Of a stretch of 26,297 nucleotides of DNA, positions 1 to 9,232 are shown one piece after another. The DNA is from a virus, in IMG/VR virus record IMGVR_UViG_3300028548_002090, positions 1-26,297 of that record; one strand, given 5' to 3'. The position numbers and the translations under genes were made by a program. The notes beneath the pieces were generated by a model. It saw nothing but the letters and a program-made list of their open reading frames with translations, did no database searches and was not told where the DNA came from. Position 1 is the first letter of the stretch; each line of letters starts with the position of its first letter.

Positions 1-858
1 GCAATAGAAACTAAACAGCAGGTCCTAGTCTTTACGGACGTATCGCTGCATGCGATGCAATTCTTAGGACCCCCGTTCACCTTCGGAATTAACGTTGTGT
101 CTGAAAACATTACGATTGCCAGCCCACTTTCGGCAATCAACGTTGAGGACACCGTGTATTGGATGGGTCGCAAAGAGTTCTACGCCTACTCCGGTCAGGT
201 CCAACGCCTGCCCTGCACCGTGCGGGATTATGTGTTTAATGACATCAATGAATCCCAGCTAGAAAAAGTAACAGCCGGATCGAACAGTGCCTTTGGCGAG
301 ATCTGGTGGTTCTACCCTTCAGCCTCTAGTCAAGAAAACGACCGATACGTCACATACAACTATATGGAGAACGTCTGGGCATACGGAAATCTAGCGCGAA
401 CAGCTTGGCTCGATCGAGGAATTACAAGCCTGCCTTTAGTTGCTGCCCCTGATCACTTTATGTATAACCACGAATCTGGGTTCGATGACGGCAGCACCGT
501 ACCTTCGACGGCGATTAATTCTTTTATTGAAAGCAGTCAGATTGATATGGGCGACGGAGACGAGTTTATCTTTATGAACCGGATGATCCCTGACTTAACC
601 TTTCGCAACTCAACCGCGGACTTCCCTTCTGCAACCATGACCCTATCAGCTAGGAACTATCCAGGCGGTTTGTATCTACAGTCAGAGGCAAAGTCGGTAA
701 CACGCACGGCCACCACTCCGATTGAGCAATGGACCGAGCAAGTAAACTTACGGTTGCGTGGCAGAGCTTTTGCTCTAAAATTAGAGACTACAGGGTTGGG
801 TGTTGGCTGGCGTTTAGGTACGCCACGGGTTGATATACGAAGCGATGGGCGTAGATAA
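1..858 (+). CDS. Phage virion protein, C-terminal part (tail/DNA-stabilisation type)
   Basis: The reading frame is open at the left edge, so this is a 3' fragment of 285 codons; the first internal ATG is at 55 but sense codons run back to base 1. The visible part looks like the C-terminal region of the beta-rich podovirus virion proteins related to P22 gp10-type packaged-DNA stabilisation or tail-tube proteins. Typical signatures are 'VYWMGRKEFYAYSG' followed by 'VRDYVFNDIN', and an aromatic stretch beginning 'WWFYPSAS' and ending 'NVWAYG'. The role would be structural, in the tail or head-tail junction. It is first in a plus-strand run of virion genes, and its TAA shares one base with the next ATG (TAATG). 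The class of protein (virion) is secure; the exact homology is a recollection. Confidence 0.7.
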   Translation, partial: AIETKQQVLVFTDVSLHAMQFLGPPFTFGINVVSENITIASPLSAINVEDTVYWMGRKEFYAYSGQVQRLPCTVRDYVFNDINESQLEKVTAGSNSAFGEIWWFYPSASSQENDRYVTYNYMENVWAYGNLARTAWLDRGITSLPLVAAPDHFMYNHESGFDDGSTVPSTAINSFIESSQIDMGDGDEFIFMNRMIPDLTFRNSTADFPSATMTLSARNYPGGLYLQSEAKSVTRTATTPIEQWTEQVNLRLRGRAFALKLETTGLGVGWRLGTPRVDIRSDGRR

Positions 859-1172
859 TGTCTCGTAATCTGACAAAACCATTCTTTGCTAGACCACCTG
901 ACGAATACGATCCGAAATACATGTCGGACTTAGTACTATCTTTTGCTCTGTATTTAGAGCAAATGCAGAACCCAGGGGAGGGCCGTCATACACGGCTAAC
1001 CCTTACGGACTTACCTACAAGTGACCAAGGATTAGAGGTGGGAGCCTTATTTGCGTACCGTGACGCGGCCGGATTAACTGGTGTTGTAAAGATAACAACC
1101 GCCGATCAGGTCAATCTCCCAAGTATTCTTTCGACGGGCGGAGTAGGATCGGTTACGGTGGGAATATCATGA
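858..1172 (+). CDS. Small phage structural-region protein of unknown function
   Basis: A 104-residue protein whose ATG overlaps the stop of the virion gene before it by one base, which implies translational coupling. It has no signal peptide or membrane segment. The N-terminus is polar (starting MSRNLTKPFFARPP); the C-terminus ends in a Gly/Val-rich strand pattern with 'GGVGSVTVGIS'. Its place between a tail/stabilisation protein and a glycine-rich virion protein suggests a minor structural or assembly role, but I recognise no domain. Its TGA overlaps the ATG of an 18-codon hydrophobic mini-ORF (ATGA). Confidence 0.75.
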   Translation: MSRNLTKPFFARPPDEYDPKYMSDLVLSFALYLEQMQNPGEGRHTRLTLTDLPTSDQGLEVGALFAYRDAAGLTGVVKITTADQVNLPSILSTGGVGSVTVGIS

Positions 1173-1225
1173 CTAGAACTTTTAAAGCACTTCTGCTAAT
1201 GTTGGCAGTAATTAACGTTGGGTGA
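1169..1225 (+). CDS. Possible 18-aa hydrophobic mini-peptide
   Basis: ATG at 1169 overlaps the preceding TGA as ATGA, the coupling arrangement used throughout this genome. The 18 codons give MTRTFKALLLMLAVINVG: a short basic N-terminus and a hydrophobic core, like a bare signal peptide. It fills most of the 59-bp gap before the gene at 1232. It could be a real membrane micropeptide, the remnant of a longer gene, or simply a ribosome re-initiation bridge. Nothing beyond position and composition supports it. Confidence 0.3.
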   Translation: MTRTFKALLLMLAVINVG

Positions 1226-1231
1226 TTAACC

Positions 1232-2035
1232 ATGAGTTTACTTAGCAGTATAGGTGGCCTAGTTGGATTTGCCATGGGCGGACCCGCAGGGGCCGCAATT
1301 GGCTCTGGACTAGGGTCGTTAGCTGGTGGCGGTGATATAAAAGATGCCTTCCAATCTGCGGCGATGTCCTTTGCTGGTGGTCAAGGTGGTGGAATCATGA
1401 ACGCTGTGGGCGCTATGGGCGGACAGGGCGGCGGCGGTAATCAGATGGCTCAATTGGCTCAGATGTTTGCTAACCAAGGCGGCGGTAATAAAGGCGGCGG
1501 CGGAAACCAAGGCGGCGGCGGTAGTGGCGGTATTTCTGCGATCATGAACGCTATGGGTGCTTCTGGCCCAGGCGGCGGCGGTAATAAAGGCGGCGGCGTC
1601 GGCGGCGGGATAGGTTCTATAATGGACAACCCAGCAGTAATGGCGGCTCTTTTACGCGCATCCGAACCAGAAAGCATTAAGATAACATCCGCGCTACAGG
1701 ATGCTCAGTTAGCTACAGGCGAAAGACTGCCTAACTTCCGCGGCGTAGGCATGAGAGAAACAAGACCAGGTATGAGTTCTAGACCACAACAGTTTACTAA
1801 TCGCCCAACATACGCACAAGGCGGGTTGATCGAGGGCCCTGGAACAGGGACCAGTGACTCAATACCTGGGGCTATCATGCAAAACGGAGAGCCTGTTGAG
1901 GAAATCCGTGTTGCTAACAATGAATTTATTCTTAGAGAAAAAGATGTAGAACAGATCGGCAATGGCGATCGCAATCTCGGAGCCGCAAAACTATACGCTA
2001 TGCAGCGCCGCTTTGACAATGGAGCTAGGGCATAA
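1232..2035 (+). CDS. Glycine-rich phage virion protein
   Basis: 267 residues. The N-terminus (about 5-35) is a glycine-zipper-like hydrophobic segment including 'GFAMGGPAGAAIGSG'. Residues about 55-130 are low-complexity Gly/Asn/Gln with repeated 'GGGGN(Q/K)GGGG' units, encoded by near-repeated GGCGGCGGCGG tracts. The C-terminal about 75 residues carry a pattern I associate with phage tail/hub proteins: 'GGLIEGPGTGTSDSIPG', then 'ANNEFILREKDVEQIG', then 'GAAKLYAMQRRF'. It is probably a minor virion component or part of the ejection apparatus; the zipper could interact with membrane. Its TAA overlaps the next ATG (TAATG). The structural assignment rests on context plus the C-terminal motif. 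Confidence 0.7.
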   Translation: MSLLSSIGGLVGFAMGGPAGAAIGSGLGSLAGGGDIKDAFQSAAMSFAGGQGGGIMNAVGAMGGQGGGGNQMAQLAQMFANQGGGNKGGGGNQGGGGSGGISAIMNAMGASGPGGGGNKGGGVGGGIGSIMDNPAVMAALLRASEPESIKITSALQDAQLATGERLPNFRGVGMRETRPGMSSRPQQFTNRPTYAQGGLIEGPGTGTSDSIPGAIMQNGEPVEEIRVANNEFILREKDVEQIGNGDRNLGAAKLYAMQRRFDNGARA

Positions 2036-3609
2036 TGACTGACGCAAACACAGGGTCTGACCAAACAATCCTTACCCAAAGCCAGACAATGCTTCCGGGC
2101 TACCAAGAAGAATACCTAAAGAACCTTCTGGCAAGCGTATATCAAGTTCAGTACGACGAAAACGGCAACGCCATGCTGGACGCCAACGGCCAGCCTATAA
2201 CCACGGGGCTTGCTGCTGAATCGCCACTGTATGGTACGCCGGTACTAGATGACGCCGGCAACCCTGTATTTGAAAAGAACGCAGACGGAACAGACAGGCT
2301 AGACTTCCGAGGGCAACCTATTCCGCAGGTAGACGGCGGCATTATTAGACCTGACGTTGCACCTATGACCGAGAACCAGAAGGAAGCTATTCGGTTAGCT
2401 GAAACTGGCGTGGGTTCTTTCCAACCTTATATGACCGATGCAGACGCAACGCTGGGTAGCGCCGCAGGTCGAGCCGACACTGCACAAACGGCGTTTGATC
2501 AAGCTACTGGCGCCCTTAAAGGGACCGGTGATGCATATGATGCAGGTTCTTACTCAGATTATTATGACCCGTTCACACAGAATGTTGTTGGACAAACCGC
2601 TGCTGATGTAGCAAACGCTAGTACCGCGCTGGGCAATGCCGCGCAGGGTGGCGTAAATGCAGGGCAGTTTGGTCTAGGGTCCGCGGTCCAAGGTCAACAG
2701 ATGCTTGGCGGAACTACTGATCGGTTTGCCGGTGAGGGTGTTGGATCATTTATGAACCAGTACGAAGATGAAGCGGTGCAGCAAGCACTTGCGGACATTG
2801 CTCGTAGTGGTCAGATGCAACAAGCACAGCTTGGAGCCAACGCTGTAGGCGCTGGTGCGTTTGGCGGGGCTCGTCAGGGCATCCAAGAAAGCGAACTAGG
2901 TAGAAACATATTAGAACAACAGGGTCGAACTGCGGCAGGAATGCGGCAGGCTGGCTTTGAAAGTGCAGCGCAACGCGCACAAGCAGCATACGAGGCAGAG
3001 CAAGCTCGGGCCCAAGGTGCAGCGCAACTTACTGGTCAGCTAGGACAGGCGGGTGCAGCTAGTGCTTTATCTGGTAGTCAGATGGGTATGGCCGGCGCTC
3101 AAGGACAGGCTGATCTCTCCATGGGTCTTGCAGGATTACGCGGCCAAGGCTTCGGATCTTCTCAAGAGCTTGGTATGAACGCTTTCCAAAATCAAATGGC
3201 ACGAGGCCAGAACGCAGGTCAGATCTTCGGGTCCCTTGGACAAGGGATCGGGGCCCTCGGTACTGCGGAAGCTGGCATTGGTACACGTCAAGCGGCTATG
3301 GGCGAAGCAGTTCAAGGTGCAGAACAGAGGGATGTCAATTCACTGTTCAACATTGGTGCCTTGGAGCAAGGTCAACAGCAGTCAGAGTACGACGTACAAC
3401 GCGCTGGGCAGATCGAAGAAATGTACGAGCCGTTCCAAAGAGCATCGTATATGTCAGATATTTTCCGCGGCGTACCGTCTACTAGCTCGTCACTTACTAC
3501 TAGCAGCGCCCCAGCCCCGAGCCCAGTATCTCAAATGCTAGGTAATGCTATGGGTATGAGTGGTTACAATCAAGCAGGCGGACAAGGTATCTTGTCAGGT
3601 ATAGGTTAG
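2035..3609 (+). CDS. Ala/Gln/Gly-rich putative virion protein
   Basis: 524 residues, coupled to the preceding gene by a TAATG overlap and preceded by GGAG/AGGG purines. The N-terminal third is acidic and repetitive with 'DENGNAMLDANGQPI' and 'DDAGNPVFEKNADG' style units. The middle (about 240-450) is a long Ala/Gln/Gly-rich stretch with many helix-forming heptads, for example 'QAAYEAEQARAQGAAQ', likely elongated helical or coiled coil. The C-terminus is Ser/Pro/Gly-rich. No enzymatic motif is visible. Composition and position immediately before the large internal-virion-type gene suggest an ejected or tail-associated structural protein. The protein is plainly real; its function is unassigned. 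Confidence 0.7.
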   Translation: MTDANTGSDQTILTQSQTMLPGYQEEYLKNLLASVYQVQYDENGNAMLDANGQPITTGLAAESPLYGTPVLDDAGNPVFEKNADGTDRLDFRGQPIPQVDGGIIRPDVAPMTENQKEAIRLAETGVGSFQPYMTDADATLGSAAGRADTAQTAFDQATGALKGTGDAYDAGSYSDYYDPFTQNVVGQTAADVANASTALGNAAQGGVNAGQFGLGSAVQGQQMLGGTTDRFAGEGVGSFMNQYEDEAVQQALADIARSGQMQQAQLGANAVGAGAFGGARQGIQESELGRNILEQQGRTAAGMRQAGFESAAQRAQAAYEAEQARAQGAAQLTGQLGQAGAASALSGSQMGMAGAQGQADLSMGLAGLRGQGFGSSQELGMNAFQNQMARGQNAGQIFGSLGQGIGALGTAEAGIGTRQAAMGEAVQGAEQRDVNSLFNIGALEQGQQQSEYDVQRAGQIEEMYEPFQRASYMSDIFRGVPSTSSSLTTSSAPAPSPVSQMLGNAMGMSGYNQAGGQGILSGIG

Positions 3610-3619
3610 GGGTTAAGAT

Positions 3620-4894
3620 ATGCAGGGCACAGTAGCTAACCGCAGTTTGTTTAAGAATAAGAGTGGCGCGAGAGATAAGCTTCGCAGTCTTGGTGGTATC
3701 ATGGCCTCGAGCGAACCTTTGTTGGAAGAAGCTTACCGGTCAATTGACCCACCTAAAAAACCAGACATGCCTTCTCAGATGGCTGGACTTATGTCCACAC
3801 CACAAGCCCCGAGGATGGCACCACCGCCACCACCACAGATGGCACCACCACCACAGATGGCACCACCACAGATGGCACCGCAGTCCATGCAACCCGCACC
3901 TCCGCCAATTCAACCAGCACCCGTAGCACCTCCGGCTCCGGGCCTTAATCCTATGGCGCAAGTACCAGGTAAACCTCCAGGTTTGGCGCTTGGTGGATTC
4001 TATCAAGACCCTGAGACTCGGGCTCGGCTTGCCGCTAACTCTGCACCTAGGTCCTCTGGGGTAGACGTAACTCAGACAGCAGGCACAGTAAGCTTTAACG
4101 ACATGACAGCGGACCAAGCAAAGAAACTTGGTTCCGAAACATTGTCTGGCTCTAGGCCGTTCAAGTCTCCGTTTACAGAGATGAATGTTGGGGACAAAGC
4201 ACCAGAGCTATCGGCCGCTATGTTGAAACTTGGCGGAGTGTTAAGCGACTCAGGTCGTAGTGCGGAAGAAAAATCTAGAGCTATCGCCGCATTTACTGGC
4301 GGTAATCCAGAAGCTAAAGACATGAAAAAAGAAATGGTGAAGGTGGCGAAAGATACCTTTGGCAAGAAACTTAACTCGAACGACAAGATAGATGGGCTCA
4401 ACAGAGCTATCACTGGGTTTGCTATTGCCGCTGGCACAAGTCCACGGGCCTCGGTCAACTTTGCAAACGGCATGCTTGTTGGTCTTGGAGAGATGAAGAA
4501 GACCGAGGTTGGTCGGCAAACCGCGGCGGCTGCGGCGGCGAAGGCTGCGGCTGGTGGCGTCTCGGGAGGTGCTAAATCTAGCACATACAGAACTCCAGGC
4601 AATGCATACCAAGACGCAATCAAAGAAGCGATGAAAATGGATGATATGGATTTGCCAGAAGGTATGACTTTAGCTCAGTATGCAGACCAGTATGCGAAAA
4701 CCATTGTTTCTAAGTCATACACTCCGGCTCAACTTGCGGGGACGGCGTTTGAAGGTACTTCGGCCCAAGGTGGTGGTTCTACCGCTCCACAAGGAGACGG
4801 AAGGCAGGTTGCATATGACGCGAGTGGCACACCATTCTATTCTACAGACGGTGTCAATTATGTTGATGCACAAGGCAAACCATACGCTGCTTAG
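3620..4894 (+). CDS. Proline-rich putative virion protein
   Basis: 424 residues, with a good Shine-Dalgarno AGGGG seven bases before the ATG at 3620. Residues about 50-115 are a Pro/Met/Gln linker made of 'QMAPPP' units, encoded by tandem CAGATGGCACCACCA-type repeats at about 3814-3880. Residues about 150-330 look folded and mostly helical ('MTADQAKKLGSETLSG' onward), then an Ala-rich patch (about 300-312) and a Gly/Ser-rich C-terminus ending 'DGVNYVDAQGKPYAA'. I recognise no domain. It lies between two likely virion genes in the same operon, so a structural or ejection-protein role is likely. Confidence 0.65.
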   Translation: MQGTVANRSLFKNKSGARDKLRSLGGIMASSEPLLEEAYRSIDPPKKPDMPSQMAGLMSTPQAPRMAPPPPPQMAPPPQMAPPQMAPQSMQPAPPPIQPAPVAPPAPGLNPMAQVPGKPPGLALGGFYQDPETRARLAANSAPRSSGVDVTQTAGTVSFNDMTADQAKKLGSETLSGSRPFKSPFTEMNVGDKAPELSAAMLKLGGVLSDSGRSAEEKSRAIAAFTGGNPEAKDMKKEMVKVAKDTFGKKLNSNDKIDGLNRAITGFAIAAGTSPRASVNFANGMLVGLGEMKKTEVGRQTAAAAAAKAAAGGVSGGAKSSTYRTPGNAYQDAIKEAMKMDDMDLPEGMTLAQYADQYAKTIVSKSYTPAQLAGTAFEGTSAQGGGSTAPQGDGRQVAYDASGTPFYSTDGVNYVDAQGKPYAA

Positions 4895-4909
4895 TAAGGA
4901 AAATAAAAC

Positions 4910-7900
4910 ATGGCTGAATTACCTAGTGGACTTTCCTCTACTCCTCCTCCAGGATTAAGTGCTACTCCACCAGAAGGGTTGTCTACAACTCCTCCTCCTG
5001 GCTTGTCTCTCACACCACCCGAAGTAGAAGAGACAGGGCGCAATCGTAAACAGTTTTACGACGACAACGTTTTTGGTGAACTCGGTGAGGGTATTGTGTC
5101 TGGCCTTATTGGTGCCGGCGAAGGTGTTATTGGCCTAGGTGCTTTAGCCGTAGATATTGTTGCAGACACTGACTATGGAGACAAGGTCGCTAATGCGGCT
5201 GAGTCTGCGCGTGATGCGCTGGGGTTAGACCCAGAAGGTATTGTCGGCAAGGGCGCAGAAATTATTACACAGTTTGTTGTCCCTGGTGGTCTAGCTGCAA
5301 AGGGCGCCAAGGCTTTAACTACTGTCGGTCGCGCCGCTCGTGCTGCTAAAGTAGCCAAGAACCCTGTAGCAAAAGGCTTTGGAAACAAAGTAAAAGGTTT
5401 GGTCGCTGATCCTAAAACTGTTTTGAAAGACTACGCAACAGATCCTAAACGTTGGGAGACAGCGGCCTTTGCTGGTGCGGACTTTGCTGTGGCAACCGGT
5501 AAAGAAGCCACCCTTGGTGATTGGGTGGAAGCTGGTCCAACTCAGACAACTGAGTTAATTGGTTTAAGAGGACGAGAGAAAGCACTAGCTCGTCTTGGGA
5601 ACAGGGCAAAAGTCGCCGCAGAGGGTGGGGTTCTTGGAGAAGCGGCGCAAGGGATTCTTGGTGCTGCGGGAAAAACTATTGGTGACGCAAAGATAACTAA
5701 GGACATAGCAGGAGCTACCCGCGGCAAGATAGATCAAGCAACAAAAAGTATTGATACCTTGTTAGAGCGCAGGATGTTAGCAAGACCCGGCACTGCTGAA
5801 GAGCTTGGTAAAGGAAAAGCGTTTATAGCGGATGCTATAGCCTTTGGTCGATACCGTGGATACCTTCCGAGTGAGGTCGCAGAAAAACGACTGTTGATGG
5901 ATGGTATAGTTAGCAAGCAAGTTAAAAGAGCCGATCGTATTCTTAACGATCTAGATCGAGAAATAGATGGCGCTTTAAAGAACATGCCGGAAGGTGATGG
6001 CAATCTTGATAAGGTTGGCTACATGACTAAGATTGAGAACTACCTGACCGAGGCAGATGAAGGTGTTAAGAAAAGTGTGTTGGCTGAGTTGCCAAAAGGT
6101 ATTAGGCAAAATGCGTTGCGTATGCGTAAGCACATCGAGGTTCTTAGCAAGGATGTGCTAGATAGTAATTACTTAAAAGAACAAAAGTACACGGTAGATG
6201 GTCTAAATGTTAATGATGTTGTTAAGAAAAACATTAACAACTATCTTCGCCGCCGGTATAAGATCTTTGAAGACAAGAAGTATGTACCAACAGACGAATC
6301 AATCAAGAATGCAGACTCATTCTTTAGGAGAAACAAACCGTCTGTAGAAAAAGAATTGACTGAAGCCTATCGTAAAGATGTGGATAACGTATTTAACGCA
6401 GAGTTCTTTGCTAAGAACGGGTTGACCAGAGTTGATGAACTAAAGACGGCTGTAATAAGTGGGAACAACAAGGGCAAGGTAGACACAAGAAAATACGGCA
6501 AAGTTCCTACTGGTAAAATTAATATAAAAGTTGGCAATAAAGTTACTGCGGATGCTGGTCGTGTAGCTCGTGAAAACTTTCTTAACCGTTACACAATAGA
6601 AGCCCGTGTAAAGTCTGGGGCTGGTCGTGTAGCAACTGACCGGCTAGAAACTGGGATGTTTCTGAAGAGAAAGAAGATTGCTCCTGAGTTACAGGATTTG
6701 CTAGGCATTGTTAAAGACCCTCGGCAAGCGTACCTTGGAACGGTAGCTGATCTAGCGCAATTCACTGCGGTAGATGATTACTTTGGAACAATTGCCAAGC
6801 TTGCAGACGAGAACTCTGGCATAGGTAAATTCTTTAAGAACGGTAACGCCCTTACCAATGATCAACAAGAAGGTTTGTTACGAAAAGGATTTGTTAAACT
6901 TGGCGGAATAGACGGAAAGCCTAGCGGGTTAGGTAAAGCAGATCCTCAAGGACAGGTGATTGAAACAGACGCTGTAAACAAAATATTAGTTGAGGAAAGT
7001 TCGGGTTGGGGAGAGTTAGACGGATACTTTGTACCGAAGGGTGTGTATAACAACCTAACTAATCATGTACTGGCAGAAGACGGGTTCGGGGCTAACCTTT
7101 TAAACAATACAGTAGGCCGACTTTTAAAACTTAAAGGTGTGTCTCAGTACGCTAAGACTGTGCTTTCCCCTATCACTCAGGTTCGTAACTTTACAACAGC
7201 AGCGTTGTTCGCCACGGCTAATGGTAACATGCCACTTATTGGACGAGGTTCTAAGAATGGTCTGAGAGACGCTTGGAAAACTGTTCATGCAAATGTTACT
7301 AACAAAGGAGACGACGCGGTATTTCTTGATATAGAAGATGCCTTTGACCGCGGAGTCATGGGGACTAACGCTGAGTTAAGAGAGATTCAAGACACATTAA
7401 GTAAGGGTCTTGACCTTGACGGTAAAGCTCCGACTAACTTTGTTGAAGCTACCTTTGGGGAGTCTATTGCTAAGAGTAAGATTGCTGGTGGCGCCAAGTT
7501 TATGGAAGATGTTTACCAAGGGTCAGATGACTTTTGGAAATACTTTAACTATAACGCCGAGCAATCACAGATACGTCACATGTTGAAAGAAGCAACACCC
7601 GAAGAACAAGTTGCGTACCTTACAAAGAATGGTTCAGATCCTGGCAGGCAAGGAAGTGTTGGCGATACGGTAGCAAGAAACGAAAAGATTAAACGTGGAG
7701 AGATTGATCAGGATATGATCGATGAACTTGTTAAGGACCGAGCCGCTCAAATTGTTAGGGACACTGTTCCAAACTACAACAAGGGTGCGTCAGATGCTAT
7801 TAAGCTTGGACGTAAACTTCCTGTTGGTAACTTTATTACCTTTCCTGCGGAAATGTTTCGCACAAGTTTTAACATTGTTAAGCAGGGTCTTGATGACATG

Positions 7901-9232
7901 GGGTCGGAGATCCCCGCAGTACAAGCACGGGGCCGAGGTCGTTTAACAGGCTTTGTAGGCACAACAGTTGTTGCTCCAGCGGCGGTGACAACTGCTATGT
8001 CTGCTGCAACGGGTATAAGTAAAGAAGAGATGGCTGCATACCAACGGTCGTTTGCTGCACCATGGGAGAAAGGCGCTGTCCTAGTTCCAATTGGTAGAAA
8101 CGAAGATGGTACAATTCGATACATTAATTACAGTACATCTAATCCATACGACGTGGTTTCTAGGTTTGCTACCAGAGCTTTAAATGAAGCGGATGAAGCA
8201 ATTAAACAAGGTAAAAGTCCAAGTGAAACCTTTACCGGCGTTATCGGCAACACAGTTACAGAGTTCTTCCAACCGTTTTTATCTGAGGCGATGTTAACTG
8301 AAGCTGTTACAGATGTATTTCTGCGTGGAGGTAAAACAGCTACTGGTGCAAAGGTATGGAATCCAGTTGACGATGCTGGAACCATTGGGTTTAAAGCTAT
8401 AATGCATGTGGTGGACACTGTAGTACCTGGCATTGTACCTGTTAATATTTCTGGGGGTGTGCCAGAACCAAGTCGTTTCCTGAGAGGCGTTATGCCTGGG
8501 GAATCATTGGTTAAATACAAAGATAAGATGGGTCGTGAGCGCACGTTTATCGGAGAGATGGCACGGGCCATGTCTGGGGTCAGTGTATTGGAGTTCGACC
8601 CTAAGAAGGGTCTGGAGTACGGCGGCTTCCGTATGCAACGTGCCCAGACTGATGCTAAAAGTATGTTCAACAAAGTTGTTGATGACGAGAACGGTGACGC
8701 TGGAACTTTGTTCAATGGTTTCCGCAAAGCCAACGAGGCTAAGTACCGTGTCGATAAAGAATATTATCAGATGATAGAAGACCTTAGAACTATGGGGATG
8801 ACTAACTCAGAAATCCGCAAGGTTCTTAAACAAGAGGGTGTCGGCGGCACCAAAGGTATTATGCGTGGTGAGTTTGAGCCTTTTAAAGTCTCAGCAAAAA
8901 ATAAAAAAGACATGCGTAAGGCTGGCATCGATGAGTTCTATCCTCGGGAACAAATCAACCAGCTTCGAAAAGATATGAACCGGCTGCCGTTGGCTCCGGA
9001 TGATCCAAGCACAATACGTCCACGTCCAACGCCCAACACATCTACGCCACCCGCAGGTTTATCTCTAACGCCACCAACGGGTTTATCTTTAACTCCTCCC
9101 CCTGGGTTGTCTCCTTCAACACAAGCAGCGCCACCCGTCTTTCAAAATCCTCTGCCCCCAGGGTTGTCTCCAGCACTAACAGGCGGTGACCCCAACACTC
9201 AGGAGATCGCTAGGCGGTTAGGTCTTAATTAA
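4910..9232 (+). CDS. Very large internal-virion/polyvalent-type phage protein
   Basis: 1440 residues, preceded by AAGGAAAATAAAAC-ATG. Both ends carry the same short repeat: residues about 5-36 hold four PP(x)GLS(x)TPP units, and the last about 60 residues hold 'TPPAGLSLTPP', 'TPPTGLSLTPP' and 'PPGLSP' units. After the N-terminal repeats comes a hydrophobic Gly/Ala region ('VSGLIGAGEGVIGLGALAVD'). The centre is long, charged and mostly helical, and a second Ala/Val-rich hydrophobic patch lies near residue 1015-1035 ('TGFVGTTVVAPAAVTTAMSA'). A segment containing 'TVLSPITQVRNFTTAALFA' recalls LPD38-type domains of phage polyvalent proteins. I see no lysozyme/SLT catalytic motif. By size, place and hydrophobic patches I infer an ejected inner-virion protein. 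Its stop overlaps the convergent gene by four bases. Confidence 0.7.
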   Translation: MAELPSGLSSTPPPGLSATPPEGLSTTPPPGLSLTPPEVEETGRNRKQFYDDNVFGELGEGIVSGLIGAGEGVIGLGALAVDIVADTDYGDKVANAAESARDALGLDPEGIVGKGAEIITQFVVPGGLAAKGAKALTTVGRAARAAKVAKNPVAKGFGNKVKGLVADPKTVLKDYATDPKRWETAAFAGADFAVATGKEATLGDWVEAGPTQTTELIGLRGREKALARLGNRAKVAAEGGVLGEAAQGILGAAGKTIGDAKITKDIAGATRGKIDQATKSIDTLLERRMLARPGTAEELGKGKAFIADAIAFGRYRGYLPSEVAEKRLLMDGIVSKQVKRADRILNDLDREIDGALKNMPEGDGNLDKVGYMTKIENYLTEADEGVKKSVLAELPKGIRQNALRMRKHIEVLSKDVLDSNYLKEQKYTVDGLNVNDVVKKNINNYLRRRYKIFEDKKYVPTDESIKNADSFFRRNKPSVEKELTEAYRKDVDNVFNAEFFAKNGLTRVDELKTAVISGNNKGKVDTRKYGKVPTGKINIKVGNKVTADAGRVARENFLNRYTIEARVKSGAGRVATDRLETGMFLKRKKIAPELQDLLGIVKDPRQAYLGTVADLAQFTAVDDYFGTIAKLADENSGIGKFFKNGNALTNDQQEGLLRKGFVKLGGIDGKPSGLGKADPQGQVIETDAVNKILVEESSGWGELDGYFVPKGVYNNLTNHVLAEDGFGANLLNNTVGRLLKLKGVSQYAKTVLSPITQVRNFTTAALFATANGNMPLIGRGSKNGLRDAWKTVHANVTNKGDDAVFLDIEDAFDRGVMGTNAELREIQDTLSKGLDLDGKAPTNFVEATFGESIAKSKIAGGAKFMEDVYQGSDDFWKYFNYNAEQSQIRHMLKEATPEEQVAYLTKNGSDPGRQGSVGDTVARNEKIKRGEIDQDMIDELVKDRAAQIVRDTVPNYNKGASDAIKLGRKLPVGNFITFPAEMFRTSFNIVKQGLDDMGSEIPAVQARGRGRLTGFVGTTVVAPAAVTTAMSAATGISKEEMAAYQRSFAAPWEKGAVLVPIGRNEDGTIRYINYSTSNPYDVVSRFATRALNEADEAIKQGKSPSETFTGVIGNTVTEFFQPFLSEAMLTEAVTDVFLRGGKTATGAKVWNPVDDAGTIGFKAIMHVVDTVVPGIVPVNISGGVPEPSRFLRGVMPGESLVKYKDKMGRERTFIGEMARAMSGVSVLEFDPKKGLEYGGFRMQRAQTDAKSMFNKVVDDENGDAGTLFNGFRKANEAKYRVDKEYYQMIEDLRTMGMTNSEIRKVLKQEGVGGTKGIMRGEFEPFKVSAKNKKDMRKAGIDEFYPREQINQLRKDMNRLPLAPDDPSTIRPRPTPNTSTPPAGLSLTPPTGLSLTPPPGLSPSTQAAPPVFQNPLPPGLSPALTGGDPNTQEIARRLGLN

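Noticed and set aside
1319-2106. Long open frames antisense to the glycine-rich virion gene
   Set aside because: They are shadows of GGC-rich coding sequence giving Pro/Leu/Ser low-complexity translations; no ribosome-binding sites or domains.
4072-4623. 183-codon antisense frame under the 424-aa gene
   Set aside because: It is Ala/Ser/Pro-rich shadow sequence opposite a well-supported gene, with no start signal.
8128-8733. 201-codon antisense frame inside the 1440-aa gene
   Set aside because: It lies fully inside a long real gene, has no ribosome-binding site and no recognisable protein pattern.
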